The notes beneath the pieces were generated by a model. It ran no database searches, was not told where the DNA came from, and was given only the letters and a program-made list of their open reading frames with translations. A stretch of DNA of 43,443 nucleotides from Atlantibacter hermannii (lineage in GTDB: Bacteria; Pseudomonadota; Gammaproteobacteria; Enterobacterales; Enterobacteriaceae), in assembly GCF_009907385.1 (NCBI RefSeq), contig NZ_JAAATR010000012.1:1-43443 (forward strand), given 5' to 3'. The stretch's first letter is position 1, and the number at the start of each line of letters is the position of its first letter. The translations under genes and the position numbers were made by a program. Below are positions 17,619 through 27,233 of this stretch, one piece after another.

Positions 17619-17972
17619 GTGCAAAATATCGTGATTATCGCTAACGGCGCGGCCTACGGCAGCGAGTCGCTGTTTAACAGCCTGCGTCTGGCTATCGCCC
17701 TGCGCGAACAGCAGGACGACATCAGCCTGAAACTGTTTTTGATGTCGGATGCGGTGACGGCAGGCATTCGCGGCCAGAAACCGGCAGAAGGCTACAACAT
17801 TCAGCAGATGCTGGAGATCCTCACCGCCCAGAACGTGCCGGTGAAACTGTGTAAGACCTGCACCGACGGGCGCGGCGTGACCGGGCTGCCGCTGATTGAC
17901 GGCGTGGAGATCGGCACGCTGGTAGAGCTGGCGCAGTGGACGCTGGCGGCGGATAAAGTGCTGACCTTTTAA
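17619..17972 (+). CDS. ychN: YchN, DsrE/DsrF-like sulfur-relay-fold protein
   Basis: A 117-residue cytoplasmic protein, the length of E. coli YchN, which forms a hexamer with the DsrE/F fold. The start is GTG at 17619 with AAGGAG upstream. The conserved cysteines are in KLCKTCTDGRG, the likely active-site region, and ANGAAYGSESLFNSLRLA is the family N-terminal signature. Its physiological role is unknown; sulfur transfer is inferred from the fold only. In K-12 it is next to ychO, but here the nas block and the PEBP gene separate them, so it marks the right border of that insertion. Confidence 0.95.
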   Translation: MQNIVIIANGAAYGSESLFNSLRLAIALREQQDDISLKLFLMSDAVTAGIRGQKPAEGYNIQQMLEILTAQNVPVKLCKTCTDGRGVTGLPLIDGVEIGTLVELAQWTLAADKVLTF

Positions 17973-18281
17973 TGGCTGCTCTGCCGCAGTCACCCCGCTG
18001 CGGCAGTTTCCAGACGAGTAAGGCGATTCGACACCCGTTGCGAAATAGCTTGCTGAACGCGCCGCAGGTTTCCAGAACTTCCCGCTCCGGTTGTTCACTT
18101 TTCAGGCGTAATTCTTTCGGTTCTGAATGTATTACGGGAATTTATAACTAAAGTTTAATGATTATGAAATTCGTTGATCAAAGTCAGCATCCGCGCCCTC
18201 CCTCTTTGGTGTTATGCATAAGCGTGATTTGTGAACAGAGTCACGTACGGGGGTAGTCTTTTTTTGGCAGAGGGTAAAGAG
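17973..18281. other. Intergenic region between ychN and the DUF1883-like gene
   Basis: This 309-bp stretch holds no credible gene. Just after ychN, CTGCCGCAG (17981-17989) pairs with CTGCGGCAG (17998-18006) as a strong hairpin followed by only three T residues, a possible weak terminator. An FNR-like sequence TTGATCAAAGTCAG (18174-18187) has a perfect left half and a poor right half. TATGCA (18213-18218) could be a -10. AT-rich sequence at 18130-18170 suggests promoter DNA. Confidence 0.5.
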
Positions 18282-18524
18282 ATGGCGATGGTAAAAACGA
18301 GTCTTACATTGTTTGGTGGGGATACGGTGGTGGTGCGCTGTTCCGATTCCTGTCACATTCATCTGATGAGCGCGAAAGGCGCTGCCAGCAGTACGGCGGA
18401 TATTTTAAGCGTGCAAAACCGCAAGCACGCTTACCTCACCGTTCCCTACAGCGGCACCTGGAACGTGCTGATCGACAGTCACAGCCAGTCGCTGGAGCAC
18501 TCCATCAGCTACGTTCCTGCCTGA
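18282..18524 (+). CDS. Small DUF1883-like protein
   Basis: An 80-residue protein from the ATG at 18282 with AGGG seven bases upstream; a GTG at 18231 would add 17 residues and is less likely. The sequence reads as alternating beta strands with no signal peptide or membrane segment. The pattern of an N-terminal strand ending in HIHLMS, then AYLTVPYSGTWNVLIDSHS, resembles DUF1883 proteins, which are small all-beta domains of unknown function. Its stop is 2 bp from the stop of convergent chaC. It is absent from this position in K-12. Confidence 0.7.
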   Translation: MAMVKTSLTLFGGDTVVVRCSDSCHIHLMSAKGAASSTADILSVQNRKHAYLTVPYSGTWNVLIDSHSQSLEHSISYVPA

Positions 18525-18526
18525 GT

Positions 18527-19219
18527 TTATGCAAACCCCGGTTGCCAGTTAGCGTCGGACTGGGGTGCCTGTAACGCGCGAACCGCATTAATCAGTTCAT
18601 CCAACGTCGGGTCGCGCATTCCCAGTTTGTTGAGTTCCTGCTCCAGTGAAAACAGATACTGGGCATTGGTGCCGAGCGGGCCGCTGGCGGCGGCAATCAG
18701 CGGGGCGATGATCGCGGCGCGGGTGTCGGATTCATACAGCGAATGGCGCGGATCCATGATAAACACCAGCGCGTTGACGGTGCGGCCATCGTCCAGCTCA
18801 AGCTTGCACCAGGTAGGCAGATAGCAGCCGGTGATCATCTCACGCTTCCAGAGCAGCTCCAGTTCCTGATCGAGCGTGGCTTCCGGCAGACGGTACGCCA
18901 CGCCGGTGGTGCGGCCGCCCTCTTTCAGCGCCAGCATTCGTCCCGGCTGGCAGGCGGTGCCACGGCCTGCGGTTAAGCGCAGGCAAAACGCCCGATGCCA
19001 GCCCGGCAGCGTACCGGTGGCGGACTCTTCATATTCCAGCGCCGGGTTCCACATCAGCGAACCGTAACCAAAAATCCATACCGGGCCATCATCAGGCCGA
19101 CAGGCCAGCGTCGCCGCAAGAGATGCCGCGCGCTGCTCAGATGACCACAATAACGATTCCTCAATGGCTCCAAAAGCCGTCTTACAATCCGCTTTCATTA
19201 AGAAATCACGTGTTAGCAC
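18527..19219 (-). CDS. chaC: Glutathione-specific gamma-glutamylcyclotransferase ChaC
   Basis: Cytoplasmic enzyme of the ChaC family, which cleaves glutathione to 5-oxoproline and Cys-Gly. The GTG at 19219 with GGAGG six bases upstream gives 230 residues (E. coli 231) and an N-terminus MLTRDFLMKADCK matching E. coli. A longer frame upstream to 19351 lacks similarity. The substrate-binding loop FGYGSLMWNP is intact, followed by GWHRAFCLRLTAGRGTA. It is co-directional with chaB, 210 bp downstream of it, and convergent with the small DUF1883-like gene. Confidence 0.95.
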   Translation of the reverse strand: MLTRDFLMKADCKTAFGAIEESLLWSSEQRAASLAATLACRPDDGPVWIFGYGSLMWNPALEYEESATGTLPGWHRAFCLRLTAGRGTACQPGRMLALKEGGRTTGVAYRLPEATLDQELELLWKREMITGCYLPTWCKLELDDGRTVNALVFIMDPRHSLYESDTRAAIIAPLIAAASGPLGTNAQYLFSLEQELNKLGMRDPTLDELINAVRALQAPQSDANWQPGFA

Positions 19220-19429
19220 TTCATACCTCCGCCACTGCCACGCTTCCCTGACACCCTCTTGTCCTGTCTGCTGTTCATTTCGAAAGCCATTATCAGCAGA
19301 CGATAGGCAATTAACCCAACGCTGGCAAGAGTTGAAAAATTGATTTGGCACAATTTCGGCGCAATGGAGAGGATATTGCAGGGCGCTGGCGACGCAACGC
19401 CCTGGATTATCAAACGATTAGCAGTGGAT

Positions 19430-19660
19430 TTATTTTTTCTTATGCCACTTTTCATCATCGCCTTTTTGGTAATCATGTTTTACCGCCGCCCAGGCCACGC
19501 GGTGCGCGGTTTCTTCACGGCTGGCGTCGCCGCGCCGGTCATCGGCATCTTTATACTGATCCCAGGCGCTGTTGAACGCTTCTTTGTAGATATCCTGCGC
19601 GTGGGCAGGCAGAACGTTAGTGACGTTTTCGGGTAAGTCGCTACGGGATTTATACGGCAT
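19430..19660 (-). CDS. chaB: ChaB, cation transport regulator homologue
   Basis: A 76-residue acidic/basic mixed protein, the E. coli length, beginning MPYKSRSDLPENV with AGAGGTG upstream. The conserved core HAQDIYKEAFNSAWDQYKD and the basic end KGDDEKWHKKK are present. It is annotated in E. coli as a regulator of the ChaA antiporter, but direct evidence is thin. It is divergent from chaA with 272 bp between them, so the two may share regulatory DNA. An in-frame ATG 14 codons upstream is not conserved. Confidence 0.93.
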   Translation of the reverse strand: MPYKSRSDLPENVTNVLPAHAQDIYKEAFNSAWDQYKDADDRRGDASREETAHRVAWAAVKHDYQKGDDEKWHKKK

Positions 19661-19897
19661 ACACACCTCTCTTTTCAGGGACAACTTTACAGTGTGGAAC
19701 AAGATGCCAGGGTTTGCCAGCCAACAGGATAAGTGTCAGAACCTTCTTATTAATTGATTGTTAGTTAAATGAATTCTAAACAAGATAACGATTTATTGCC
19801 TTCTCAGGAGAAAAATCGACACAGGCCGTAAAACTTCGTAAATATTCCCGGTGACCATACGCTTTTTTGCTATTTTATTGACCTTTCTCACAATGAC

Positions 19898-19925
19898 TAT
19901 AATGACAATACCTGCTTCTCTGGAG
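19898..19925 (+). promoter_or_regulatory. Putative chaA -10 element and ribosome-binding site
   Basis: A perfect -10 hexamer TATAAT lies at 19898-19903, and GGAG at 19922-19925 is 7 bases from the chaA ATG. The -35 is poor: TTGACC is only 14 bp upstream of the hexamer, and TTATTG at 17 bp is weak. Confidence 0.4.
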
Positions 19926-19932
19926 TAAAAAA

Positions 19933-21036
19933 ATGACAAAAACAGTACATGAGGCGGTGAAAACCCGCCATAAGGAGTCCTCTCTCATTTTCCCGGTGAT
20001 AGCACTGGCGGTGCTGGCATTTTGGGGAGCCAGCCAGTCGCTGCCAGTGGTTATCGGCATCAATGCGCTGGCGCTGGTTGCGATCCTGAGCAGCGCATTT
20101 AGCGTGGTGCGCCACGCCGATGTGCTGGCGCATCGCCTGGGCGAACCTTACGGCTCGCTGATCCTCAGCCTTTCCGTGGTTATTCTTGAAGTCAGTTTGA
20201 TCTCCGCGCTGATGGCCACCGGCGATGCCGCGCCGACGCTGATGCGCGACACGCTGTACTCCATCATTATGATCGTCACCGGCGGCCTGGTGGGTTTTGC
20301 GCTGCTGCTTGGGGGACGGAAATTTGCGACGCAGCATGTGAATCTGTTCGGTATTAAGCAGTATTTGATCGCCCTGTTCCCGCTGGCGGTGATTGTGCTG
20401 GTCTTCCCGATGGCGCTGCCAGAGGCCAACTTCACGGTGGGCCAGTCGATTCTGGTGGCGCTGATTTCCGCCGCCATGTACGGGGTGTTTTTAATTATTC
20501 AGACCAAAACCCATCAGAGCCTGTTTGTTTACGAGCATGAAGATGAAGGCGACGATGACGACCCGCATCACGGCAAGCCCTCCGCGCACAGCAACGTGTG
20601 GCACGCGGCCTGGCTGGTCGTGCATCTGATTGCGGTGATTGCGGTAACCAAAATGAACGCCAGCCCGCTGGAGTCGCTGCTGACCACGCTGAATGCGCCC
20701 GTTGCCTTTACCGGCTTCCTGGTGGCGCTGCTGATCCTCTCTCCGGAAGGATTAGGGGCGATTAAAGCGGTAATGAATAATCAGGTGCAGCGCGCCATGA
20801 ACCTGTTTTTCGGCTCGGTGCTGGCGACCATCTCCCTGACCGTGCCGACGGTCACGCTGATTGCCATTCTTACCGGCAACGAGCTGATTTTCGGCCTCGG
20901 CGCGCCGGAGATGATTGTGATGCTGGCCTCGCTGGTGCTGTGTCAGATTTCGTTCTCCACCGGGCGCACCAATGTGCTTAACGGCACCGCCCATCTGGCG
21001 CTGTTCGCCGCCTACCTGATGACGATATTCGCCTGA
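19933..21036 (+). CDS. chaA: Sodium-potassium/proton antiporter ChaA
   Basis: Inner-membrane CaCA-superfamily cation/proton exchanger, 367 residues (E. coli 366). About eleven hydrophobic segments are arranged in two repeats, each with the conserved acidic alpha-repeat (SLSVVILEVSLISAL in the first half, LILSPEGLGAIKAV in the second). Between them is the typical acidic hydrophilic loop (YEHEDEGDDDDPHHGKPS), as in E. coli. It exports sodium and potassium and contributes to alkaline pH and salt tolerance. It is transcribed away from chaB and ends at a bidirectional terminator shared with kdsA. Confidence 0.96.
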   Translation: MTKTVHEAVKTRHKESSLIFPVIALAVLAFWGASQSLPVVIGINALALVAILSSAFSVVRHADVLAHRLGEPYGSLILSLSVVILEVSLISALMATGDAAPTLMRDTLYSIIMIVTGGLVGFALLLGGRKFATQHVNLFGIKQYLIALFPLAVIVLVFPMALPEANFTVGQSILVALISAAMYGVFLIIQTKTHQSLFVYEHEDEGDDDDPHHGKPSAHSNVWHAAWLVVHLIAVIAVTKMNASPLESLLTTLNAPVAFTGFLVALLILSPEGLGAIKAVMNNQVQRAMNLFFGSVLATISLTVPTVTLIAILTGNELIFGLGAPEMIVMLASLVLCQISFSTGRTNVLNGTAHLALFAAYLMTIFA

Positions 21037-21046
21037 CCGCCTGAAC

Positions 21047-21079
21047 AAAAATGCCCTGCAATGTGCAGGGCATTTTTTT
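21047..21079. terminator. Bidirectional terminator between chaA and kdsA
   Basis: AAAATGCCCTGCA pairs with TGCAGGGCATTTT around a 3-base loop, with T-runs on both sides. It can serve chaA on the plus strand and kdsA on the minus strand, whose stop lies at 21094. Confidence 0.9.
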
Positions 21080-21093
21080 ATCACAGCGGGAAA

Positions 21094-21957
<864 letters not shown>

Positions 21958-21988
21958 TTATCAGGTGTAAATCAGAAACGTGCTGCCA

Positions 21989-22798
21989 TTAATGCAGGGT
22001 AATCTGCTTGTGAGAAATCGAATTGATTTGCGCCCGGATCATTTCGCTGATTGGGTCTTCAGGACACTGCTCAACGAAATAACTCAGATCGGTCAGGGCA
22101 ATATGGTCACAGTCCAGTTGGGCATAGATCAGCCCGCGATCGCGGATTTCGTAGGGATCTTCCGGGTTGAACTGCAACAGCGCTTCGCTGGTGCGCAGCG
22201 CCAGCAGCATCTGCCGCTCTTCCATCAGCGCCGATTTCAGGGTGTCGAGCAGTTTGCGGATCACTTCCGCGTTCTCGGACTCATCAAGATCGTCAACAAA
22301 CAGCTCCGCCACCGGGCTGATGTTGCCTTTGAGCCACACTTCCAGCGTATGCTCGTCGAGCGTTTCGCCGTTGAACGGGTTGATCAACCACATTTCGCCG
22401 TCCATCCAGTCGGCGCGCAGGATCAGCTGGGTCGGGAAAATCACCGGCATCAGCGGAATATCCAGTTGTTCGGCCACCCACAGCAGGATCGCCCCCAGCG
22501 CGACGGCGCTACCCTGGCGGTTCTCCAGCACTTTATCCAGCCACAGCGCGTCGGAAAGCTTGTAGACGCCCCGGGAATCCTGGAAGCCCCACTCGCCGTA
22601 AAACAGCTCCAGCAGTTTTTCCAGTTGGATATCCTGGTGCAGCCCGCCGCTGATCTCTTCACGGGCGAGCGCCACCAGCGATTGCAGCCGATCGTAGACG
22701 TCCTGCGTCGGGAAGTCGTCGCGGATCAGCTGGGAAATCAAAATCATGCCGTCGCATAACGGCGCTTTATTAAACTCGAAATCGGCTAACGACTTCAT
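21989..22798 (-). CDS. sirB1: SirB1 (YchA), transglutaminase-like/TPR protein
   Basis: A 269-residue cytoplasmic protein, the E. coli YchA length. The N-terminal half holds a transglutaminase-like fold of the SirB1 family (VALGAILLWVAEQLDIPLMPVIFPTQLILR); the C-terminal part has TPR-like helices (ALLQFNPEDPYEIRDRGLIYAQLDCDHIALTDL). The function is unknown; the name comes from Salmonella screens for invasion regulators. The start overlaps the sirB2 stop codon as ATGA, so the two are translationally coupled. Confidence 0.93.
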   Translation of the reverse strand: MKSLADFEFNKAPLCDGMILISQLIRDDFPTQDVYDRLQSLVALAREEISGGLHQDIQLEKLLELFYGEWGFQDSRGVYKLSDALWLDKVLENRQGSAVALGAILLWVAEQLDIPLMPVIFPTQLILRADWMDGEMWLINPFNGETLDEHTLEVWLKGNISPVAELFVDDLDESENAEVIRKLLDTLKSALMEERQMLLALRTSEALLQFNPEDPYEIRDRGLIYAQLDCDHIALTDLSYFVEQCPEDPISEMIRAQINSISHKQITLH

Positions 22799-23190
22799 AC
22801 AAACCCCAATAACGGTATCTTGGTGGTGGCCAGCTTAATCACAATGTAAATAACCACCAGGCCCAGCAGAAAGGCTATCCAGCGCACCTGCTGGCTACGC
22901 GGGCGTCGGCCCAGCGCGATAAAACCTAAAACGATGTAGATGATAACGCCAAAAAGCTTCTCAGTCAGCCATGCGCCTTGTGGGGTGAATGGGTAGAAAT
23001 GGGTGATCATCACCAGCGCCACCCCGGTCACCAGCAGCAGCGTGTCGTTCACGTGTGGGACAATACGCACCCAGCGTTTGGTCGACATGGCTGACCCGCG
23101 ATATTGCCACCAGTAGCGCAGAATAAACAGACTCACGGAAAGGAACGCGGTGAGAATATGCACGTGCTTAAGCGCAAAATAGGTCGCCAT
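22795..23190 (-). CDS. sirB2: SirB2-family inner-membrane protein
   Basis: A 131-residue integral membrane protein (E. coli YchQ/SirB2 130). Four hydrophobic segments are visible: HILTAFLSVSLFILRYWW, TLLLVTGVALVMITHF, LFGVIIYIVLGFIALG and IAFLLGLVVIYIVIKLA. A conserved histidine in the first segment and the short loop WVRIVPHVNDT are family features. Function is unknown. It starts 3 bp after the prmC stop and overlaps sirB1 by 4 bp, so it sits in a tightly packed operon. Confidence 0.93.
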   Translation of the reverse strand: MATYFALKHVHILTAFLSVSLFILRYWWQYRGSAMSTKRWVRIVPHVNDTLLLVTGVALVMITHFYPFTPQGAWLTEKLFGVIIYIVLGFIALGRRPRSQQVRWIAFLLGLVVIYIVIKLATTKIPLLGFV

Positions 23191-23193
23191 GAC

Positions 23194-24033
23194 TTACTCC
23201 TGTGATGTTATTTGTCCCATGGTCAGGCGTTCGTTGCCGCCATAATCCAGACCGGTTTCTACTGCCAAAAATCCTGCTTGATGAAACAAAGCGCGTACCG
23301 CCTCGCCCTGCTGCCAGCCGTGCTCCAGCACCAGCCAGCCGCCAGGTTCAAGAAACGCGCGCGCTTCCCGAATTAAATAGTCGATATCGGCCAGCCCTGC
23401 ATCAGACGCCACCAGCGCAGTCAGCGGCTCAAAGCGCACGTCGCCCTGCCGGAGGTGCGGATCTTCGCTGTCGATATAAGGGGGGTTGCTGACGATAAGC
23501 TGAAAACGGTCGCCCTGAACGGCGCTAAACCAGTCGCTTTGCCGGATATCGATATTCGCAATGTTCAGACGTGCGGCGTTACGCTGCGCCAGATCCACCG
23601 CGTCCGGCACGTTATCCACCGCGACGACCCGGCAGTCCGGGCGTTCGGACGCCAGCGCCAGCGCAATCGCGCCGGTGCCGGTCCCTAAATCGAGAATGCG
23701 GCAAGGTTCAGCGGGCAAGCGGGCCAGCGCCTGTTCCACCACGCACTCGGTATCCGGACGCGGGATCAGCGTCGCCGGGGAGACCATCAGCGGCAGCGAC
23801 CAGAACTCCCGAACGCCAGTAAGATAGGCCACGGGTTCTCCCGCTGTGCGCCGGGCTAACAGCGCGTCAAGCTCGGCAAGCTGCGCCTCGGTTAGCTGCG
23901 TTTCGCCGAAGGCCAGAATAAAGGTGCGCGCTTTACCGGTTACCAGGCTCAGCAGGATCTCCGCGTCGCGACGCGGAGACTCGCTATTCACTAAGCGTGC
24001 GGCGGCCTGGCGTAACCAGTGCTGAAACTCCAT
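23194..24033 (-). CDS. prmC: Peptide chain release factor N5-glutamine methyltransferase PrmC
   Basis: Cytoplasmic SAM-dependent enzyme that methylates the GGQ glutamine of release factors RF1 and RF2. It has 279 residues (E. coli HemK/PrmC 277). After an N-terminal helical domain comes the Rossmann methyltransferase with SAM motif ILDLGTGTGAIALAL (about 113-127) and the catalytic NPPY (about 185-188). The start shares one base with the prfA stop codon (TAATG). This links the modifying enzyme to its substrate RF1, encoded directly upstream. Confidence 0.97.
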   Translation of the reverse strand: MEFQHWLRQAAARLVNSESPRRDAEILLSLVTGKARTFILAFGETQLTEAQLAELDALLARRTAGEPVAYLTGVREFWSLPLMVSPATLIPRPDTECVVEQALARLPAEPCRILDLGTGTGAIALALASERPDCRVVAVDNVPDAVDLAQRNAARLNIANIDIRQSDWFSAVQGDRFQLIVSNPPYIDSEDPHLRQGDVRFEPLTALVASDAGLADIDYLIREARAFLEPGGWLVLEHGWQQGEAVRALFHQAGFLAVETGLDYGGNERLTMGQITSQE

Positions 24034-25115
24034 TAGTCCTGCTCGGAGAGTGCGGCAAGCTGATCGGCCTGGTATTCCTGAACAATAGGCTCGATCAGCA
24101 TATCCAGTTTGCCTTCCATCACCTCATCCAGACGGTACACCGTCAGGTTGATGCGGTGGTCAGTAACGCGGCCCTGCGGGAAGTTATAAGTGCGGTTGCG
24201 ATCGCTGCGATCGCCGCTGCCCAACAGGTTGCGGCGAGTCGAGGCTTCCGCCTGCTGGCGCCGGGCCATTTCCGCCGCGTGGATGCGCGCGCCAAGCACC
24301 GACAGCGCTTTGGCTTTGTTTTTGTGCTGAGAACGCTCGTCCTGGCACTCCACGACAATGCCGGTCGGCAGGTGGGTAATGCGGATAGCGGAATCGGTGG
24401 TGTTGACGTGCTGACCGCCCGCACCCGAAGAGCGGAAGGTGTCGATACGCAAATCCGCCGGGTTGATATCCGGCAGCTCGGCATCCGGCAGTTCCGGCAT
24501 CACCGCCACGGTACAGGCGGAAGTGTGGATACGGCCCTGGGATTCGGTGGCGGGTACACGCTGGACGCGGTGGCCGCCGGATTCGAATTTCAGACGGCCA
24601 TAGACGCCGTCGCCGCTGATTTTAGCGATCACTTCTTTATAACCGCCGTGCTCGCCGTCACTGGCGCTCATAAGCTCGACCCGCCAGCGGCGTGATTCGG
24701 CGTAGCGGCTGTACATGCGGAACAGATCCCCGGCAAACAGCGCGGCTTCGTCGCCGCCGGTTCCGGCGCGCACTTCGACAAAGGCGTTGCGCTCGTCATC
24801 CGGGTCTTTCGGCAGCAGCAGAACCTGTAATTCCTGCTCCAGCTGCTCGCTTTTTTGTTTCGCTTCGTTTAACTCTTCCTGCGCCATGTCGCGCATTTCC
24901 GGGTCATCCAACAGCATCTGTGCCGTTTCGATGTCTTCCTGAACCTGTTGCCAGAGCAAAAAACAGCGCGATACATCGCTCAACTGTGCGTATTCACGGG
25001 AGAGCGCGCGAAAGCGATCCTGATCCGCGATAGTCGCAGCATCGCCAAGCAGGGCCTGAACTTCTTCATGGCGCTCCTGCAAGGCTTCTAGTTTGGCAAC
25101 GATAGAAGGCTTCAT
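24033..25115 (-). CDS. prfA: Peptide chain release factor 1
   Basis: Class I release factor recognising UAA and UAG on the ribosome. At 360 residues it has the E. coli length. The anticodon-like tripeptide P-A-T is in [16 protein letters not shown]. The catalytic GGQ is in [14 protein letters not shown] (about 233-235), and its glutamine is the target of PrmC, encoded next in the operon. It follows hemA after a 35-bp gap and overlaps prmC by one base. Confidence 0.97.
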   Translation of the reverse strand: MKPSIVAKLEALQERHEEVQALLGDAATIADQDRFRALSREYAQLSDVSRCFLLWQQVQEDIETAQMLLDDPEMRDMAQEELNEAKQKSEQLEQELQVLLLPKDPDDERNAFVEVRAGTGGDEAALFAGDLFRMYSRYAESRRWRVELMSASDGEHGGYKEVIAKISGDGVYGRLKFESGGHRVQRVPATESQGRIHTSACTVAVMPELPDAELPDINPADLRIDTFRSSGAGGQHVNTTDSAIRITHLPTGIVVECQDERSQHKNKAKALSVLGARIHAAEMARRQQAEASTRRNLLGSGDRSDRNRTYNFPQGRVTDHRINLTVYRLDEVMEGKLDMLIEPIVQEYQADQLAALSEQD

Positions 25116-25150
25116 AGGCGGTGTTTCACCTTATAATATGTGTTGTTGTG

Positions 25151-26407
25151 CTACTCCAGCCCAAGGCTGTTGCGCAGAATATGCAGGCGATCGTCATCCC
25201 CGTCACGGGCAGCCTGCTGGAGAGATTTGGTTGGCGCATGGATCAGCCGGTTGGTTAACTTCCAGGCTAAATCCTGCATGATGGCTTCGGCGTCGCCGCC
25301 TTGTTGCAGCGCAGCAATGGCACGGGCGGTGAGATCGTCACGCACCTGTTCGGCCTGACTGCGATATTCGCGAATGGTCTCACTGGCGCCCTGGGCGCGC
25401 AGCCAGGCCATAAACTCGCTGGCCTCCTGGGCTACGATGGTTTCAGCCTGCACGGCGGCGGCTTTGCGCTGCGCCAGGTTATGCTGAATGATCGATTGCA
25501 GGTCGTCCACGCTGTAGAGATAGGCGTTGGCAAGTTTGCCCACTTCCGGCTCCACGTCGCGCGGCACCGCGATATCCACCAGCAGCATCGGTTGATTGCG
25601 GCGGGCTTTTAACGCGCGCTCCACCATGCCTTTGCCAATGATGGGCAGCGGGCTGGCGGTGGAGCTGATAATAATGTCGGCTTCTTTCAGGCGTTGGTCG
25701 ATCTCGCTGAGTTCAATCACGTCTGCGCCTACCTCATCCGCCAGACGCTGAGCGCGCTCGCGGGTACGGTTGGCGATGATCATTTTCGAGACGTTATGTT
25801 CGCGCAGATGGCGCGCCGCCAGTTCGATGGTCTCCCCCGCGCCGACCAGCAGCACGGTGACTTTCGAGAGCGATTCAAAGATTTGCCGCGCCAGGGTACA
25901 GGCGGCGAAGGCTACCGATACCGCGCTGGCGCCGATTTCGGTTTCGGTACGCACCCTTTTGGCCACGGAAAACGACTTCTGGAACATACGCTCCAGTTCG
26001 CTGGACTGGGTATGCCCGCGCTGGGAATCCGAAAAGGCTTTTTTGACCTGGCCAAGAATTTGCGGCTCGCCGAGCACCAGCGAATCCAGCCCGCTGGCAA
26101 CGCGCATCAGATGGCTGACGGCGTCGTTGTCGTGATGCCAGTACAGGCTGTTGCGCACTTCGGCTTCATCAAGCTGGTGGTAATCGCACAGCCAGCGCAC
26201 CAGACGCTCGTGAAGATCGTCCTGCTGCTCAACGCTTAAATAGAGTTCGGTACGGTTGCACGTGGATAACACCACCCCGCCCTGCACCATCGGCTGCGCC
26301 AGCAGGCTTGCCAGCGCCTGGTCGAGCGTTTCCGGCGAAAACGTAACGCGTTCTCGCAGTGAAATCGGGGCCGTTTTGTGGTTGATGCCGAGTGCTAAAA
26401 GGGTCAT
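25151..26407 (-). CDS. hemA: Glutamyl-tRNA reductase HemA
   Basis: First committed enzyme of tetrapyrrole synthesis (C5 pathway): NADPH reduction of glutamyl-tRNA(Glu) to glutamate-1-semialdehyde. It has 418 residues as in E. coli. The catalytic cysteine is in [14 protein letters not shown] (Cys50), the NADPH motif is [20 protein letters not shown], and a C-terminal dimerisation helix follows. The N-terminus [16 protein letters not shown] contains the residues that mark E. coli HemA for heme-dependent turnover. It leads a minus-strand operon and is divergent from lolB. Tetrapyrrole supply also matters for the siroheme of NasB in this window. Confidence 0.97.
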   Translation of the reverse strand: MTLLALGINHKTAPISLRERVTFSPETLDQALASLLAQPMVQGGVVLSTCNRTELYLSVEQQDDLHERLVRWLCDYHQLDEAEVRNSLYWHHDNDAVSHLMRVASGLDSLVLGEPQILGQVKKAFSDSQRGHTQSSELERMFQKSFSVAKRVRTETEIGASAVSVAFAACTLARQIFESLSKVTVLLVGAGETIELAARHLREHNVSKMIIANRTRERAQRLADEVGADVIELSEIDQRLKEADIIISSTASPLPIIGKGMVERALKARRNQPMLLVDIAVPRDVEPEVGKLANAYLYSVDDLQSIIQHNLAQRKAAAVQAETIVAQEASEFMAWLRAQGASETIREYRSQAEQVRDDLTARAIAALQQGGDAEAIMQDLAWKLTNRLIHAPTKSLQQAARDGDDDRLHILRNSLGLE

Positions 26408-26476
26408 GTGTGCGGGAATAGTACCAGCGTTGATAAGGTTGAACCTGGTGCATCATACAGGATGAGCAGGGTCAAT

Positions 26477-26496
26477 AAAAGAGAAGTACCTCTTTT
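26477..26496. promoter_or_regulatory. Inverted repeat between hemA and lolB
   Basis: AAAAGAG and CTCTTTT form a perfect 7-bp inverted repeat around the six-base spacer AAGTAC, in the 202-bp divergent region that should hold the hemA and lolB promoters. It may be an operator or an RNA hairpin near the hemA start. TTGACC at 26530-26535 is a possible lolB -35 without a convincing -10. Confidence 0.35.
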
Positions 26497-26609
26497 GAAT
26501 CAATCGGCGAACCGATCATTTAAGATAACTTGACCGTAGACGCATTTCTCGCTGACAGCTAGCATGAAAGGTTATCAAGCTAACCTACTTTCAAGGATTT
26601 GCCGCTATT

Positions 26610-27233
26610 ATGATTCGCTCCCCGTTCCCGCTCATTCGACTTTTACCGCTGGCAAGCCTGATCCTGACGGCCTGCGCCGTGACAACACCAAAAGGTCCGG
26701 GGAAAAGCCCCGATTCGCCGCAATGGCAGCAGCATCAGCAGCAGGTCGCGAAGATTTCGCAGTACCAGACCCGCGGCGCATTTGCCTATCTGTCTGACCG
26801 CCAAAAAGTGTATGCGCGCTTTTTCTGGCAGCAAACCGGCCAGGATCGCTATCGCCTGCTGCTGACTAACCCGCTGGGCAGCACTGAGCTGGAGCTCAAC
26901 GCGCAGCCGGGCGTGGTGCAGCTGGTGGATAGCAAAGGCCAGCGTTACACCGATACCGACGCCGAAGATATGATCGGCAAACTGACCGGGATGCCGATCC
27001 CGCTCAATAGTCTGCGCCAGTGGATCCTGGGCATTCCGGGGGACGCCACCGATTACAAGCTGGATGAAAACTATCGCCTGCGCGAGCTGAATTACAGCCA
27101 GAACGGTAAAAACTGGACCGTGACTTACGGCGGTTACGATACCCAAACCCAACCGGCGCTGCCCACTAACATGGAGCTGCGCGAAGGCGATCAGCGCATC
27201 AAGTTGAAGATGGATAGCTGGACGGTGAAATAA
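26610..27233 (+). CDS. lolB: Outer-membrane lipoprotein receptor LolB
   Basis: Outer-membrane lipoprotein that takes lipoproteins from LolA and inserts them into the outer membrane. It has 207 residues, the E. coli length. A type II signal peptide ends with the lipobox LTAC (cysteine at residue 21), followed by a mature N-terminus without Asp at +2, consistent with outer-membrane sorting. The core [24 protein letters not shown] and [14 protein letters not shown], including the exposed loop leucine region, is conserved. Its stop overlaps the ispE start as TAATG. Confidence 0.96.
   Translation: MIRSPFPLIRLLPLASLILTACAVTTPKGPGKSPDSPQWQQHQQQVAKISQYQTRGAFAYLSDRQKVYARFFWQQTGQDRYRLLLTNPLGSTELELNAQPGVVQLVDSKGQRYTDTDAEDMIGKLTGMPIPLNSLRQWILGIPGDATDYKLDENYRLRELNYSQNGKNWTVTYGGYDTQTQPALPTNMELREGDQRIKLKMDSWTVK

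Noticed and set aside
19340-19636. Hydrophobic 98-codon frame on the plus strand between chaC and chaB
   Set aside because: Mostly the antisense of chaB; hydrophobicity follows from the complement of its charged codons, and there is no Shine-Dalgarno.
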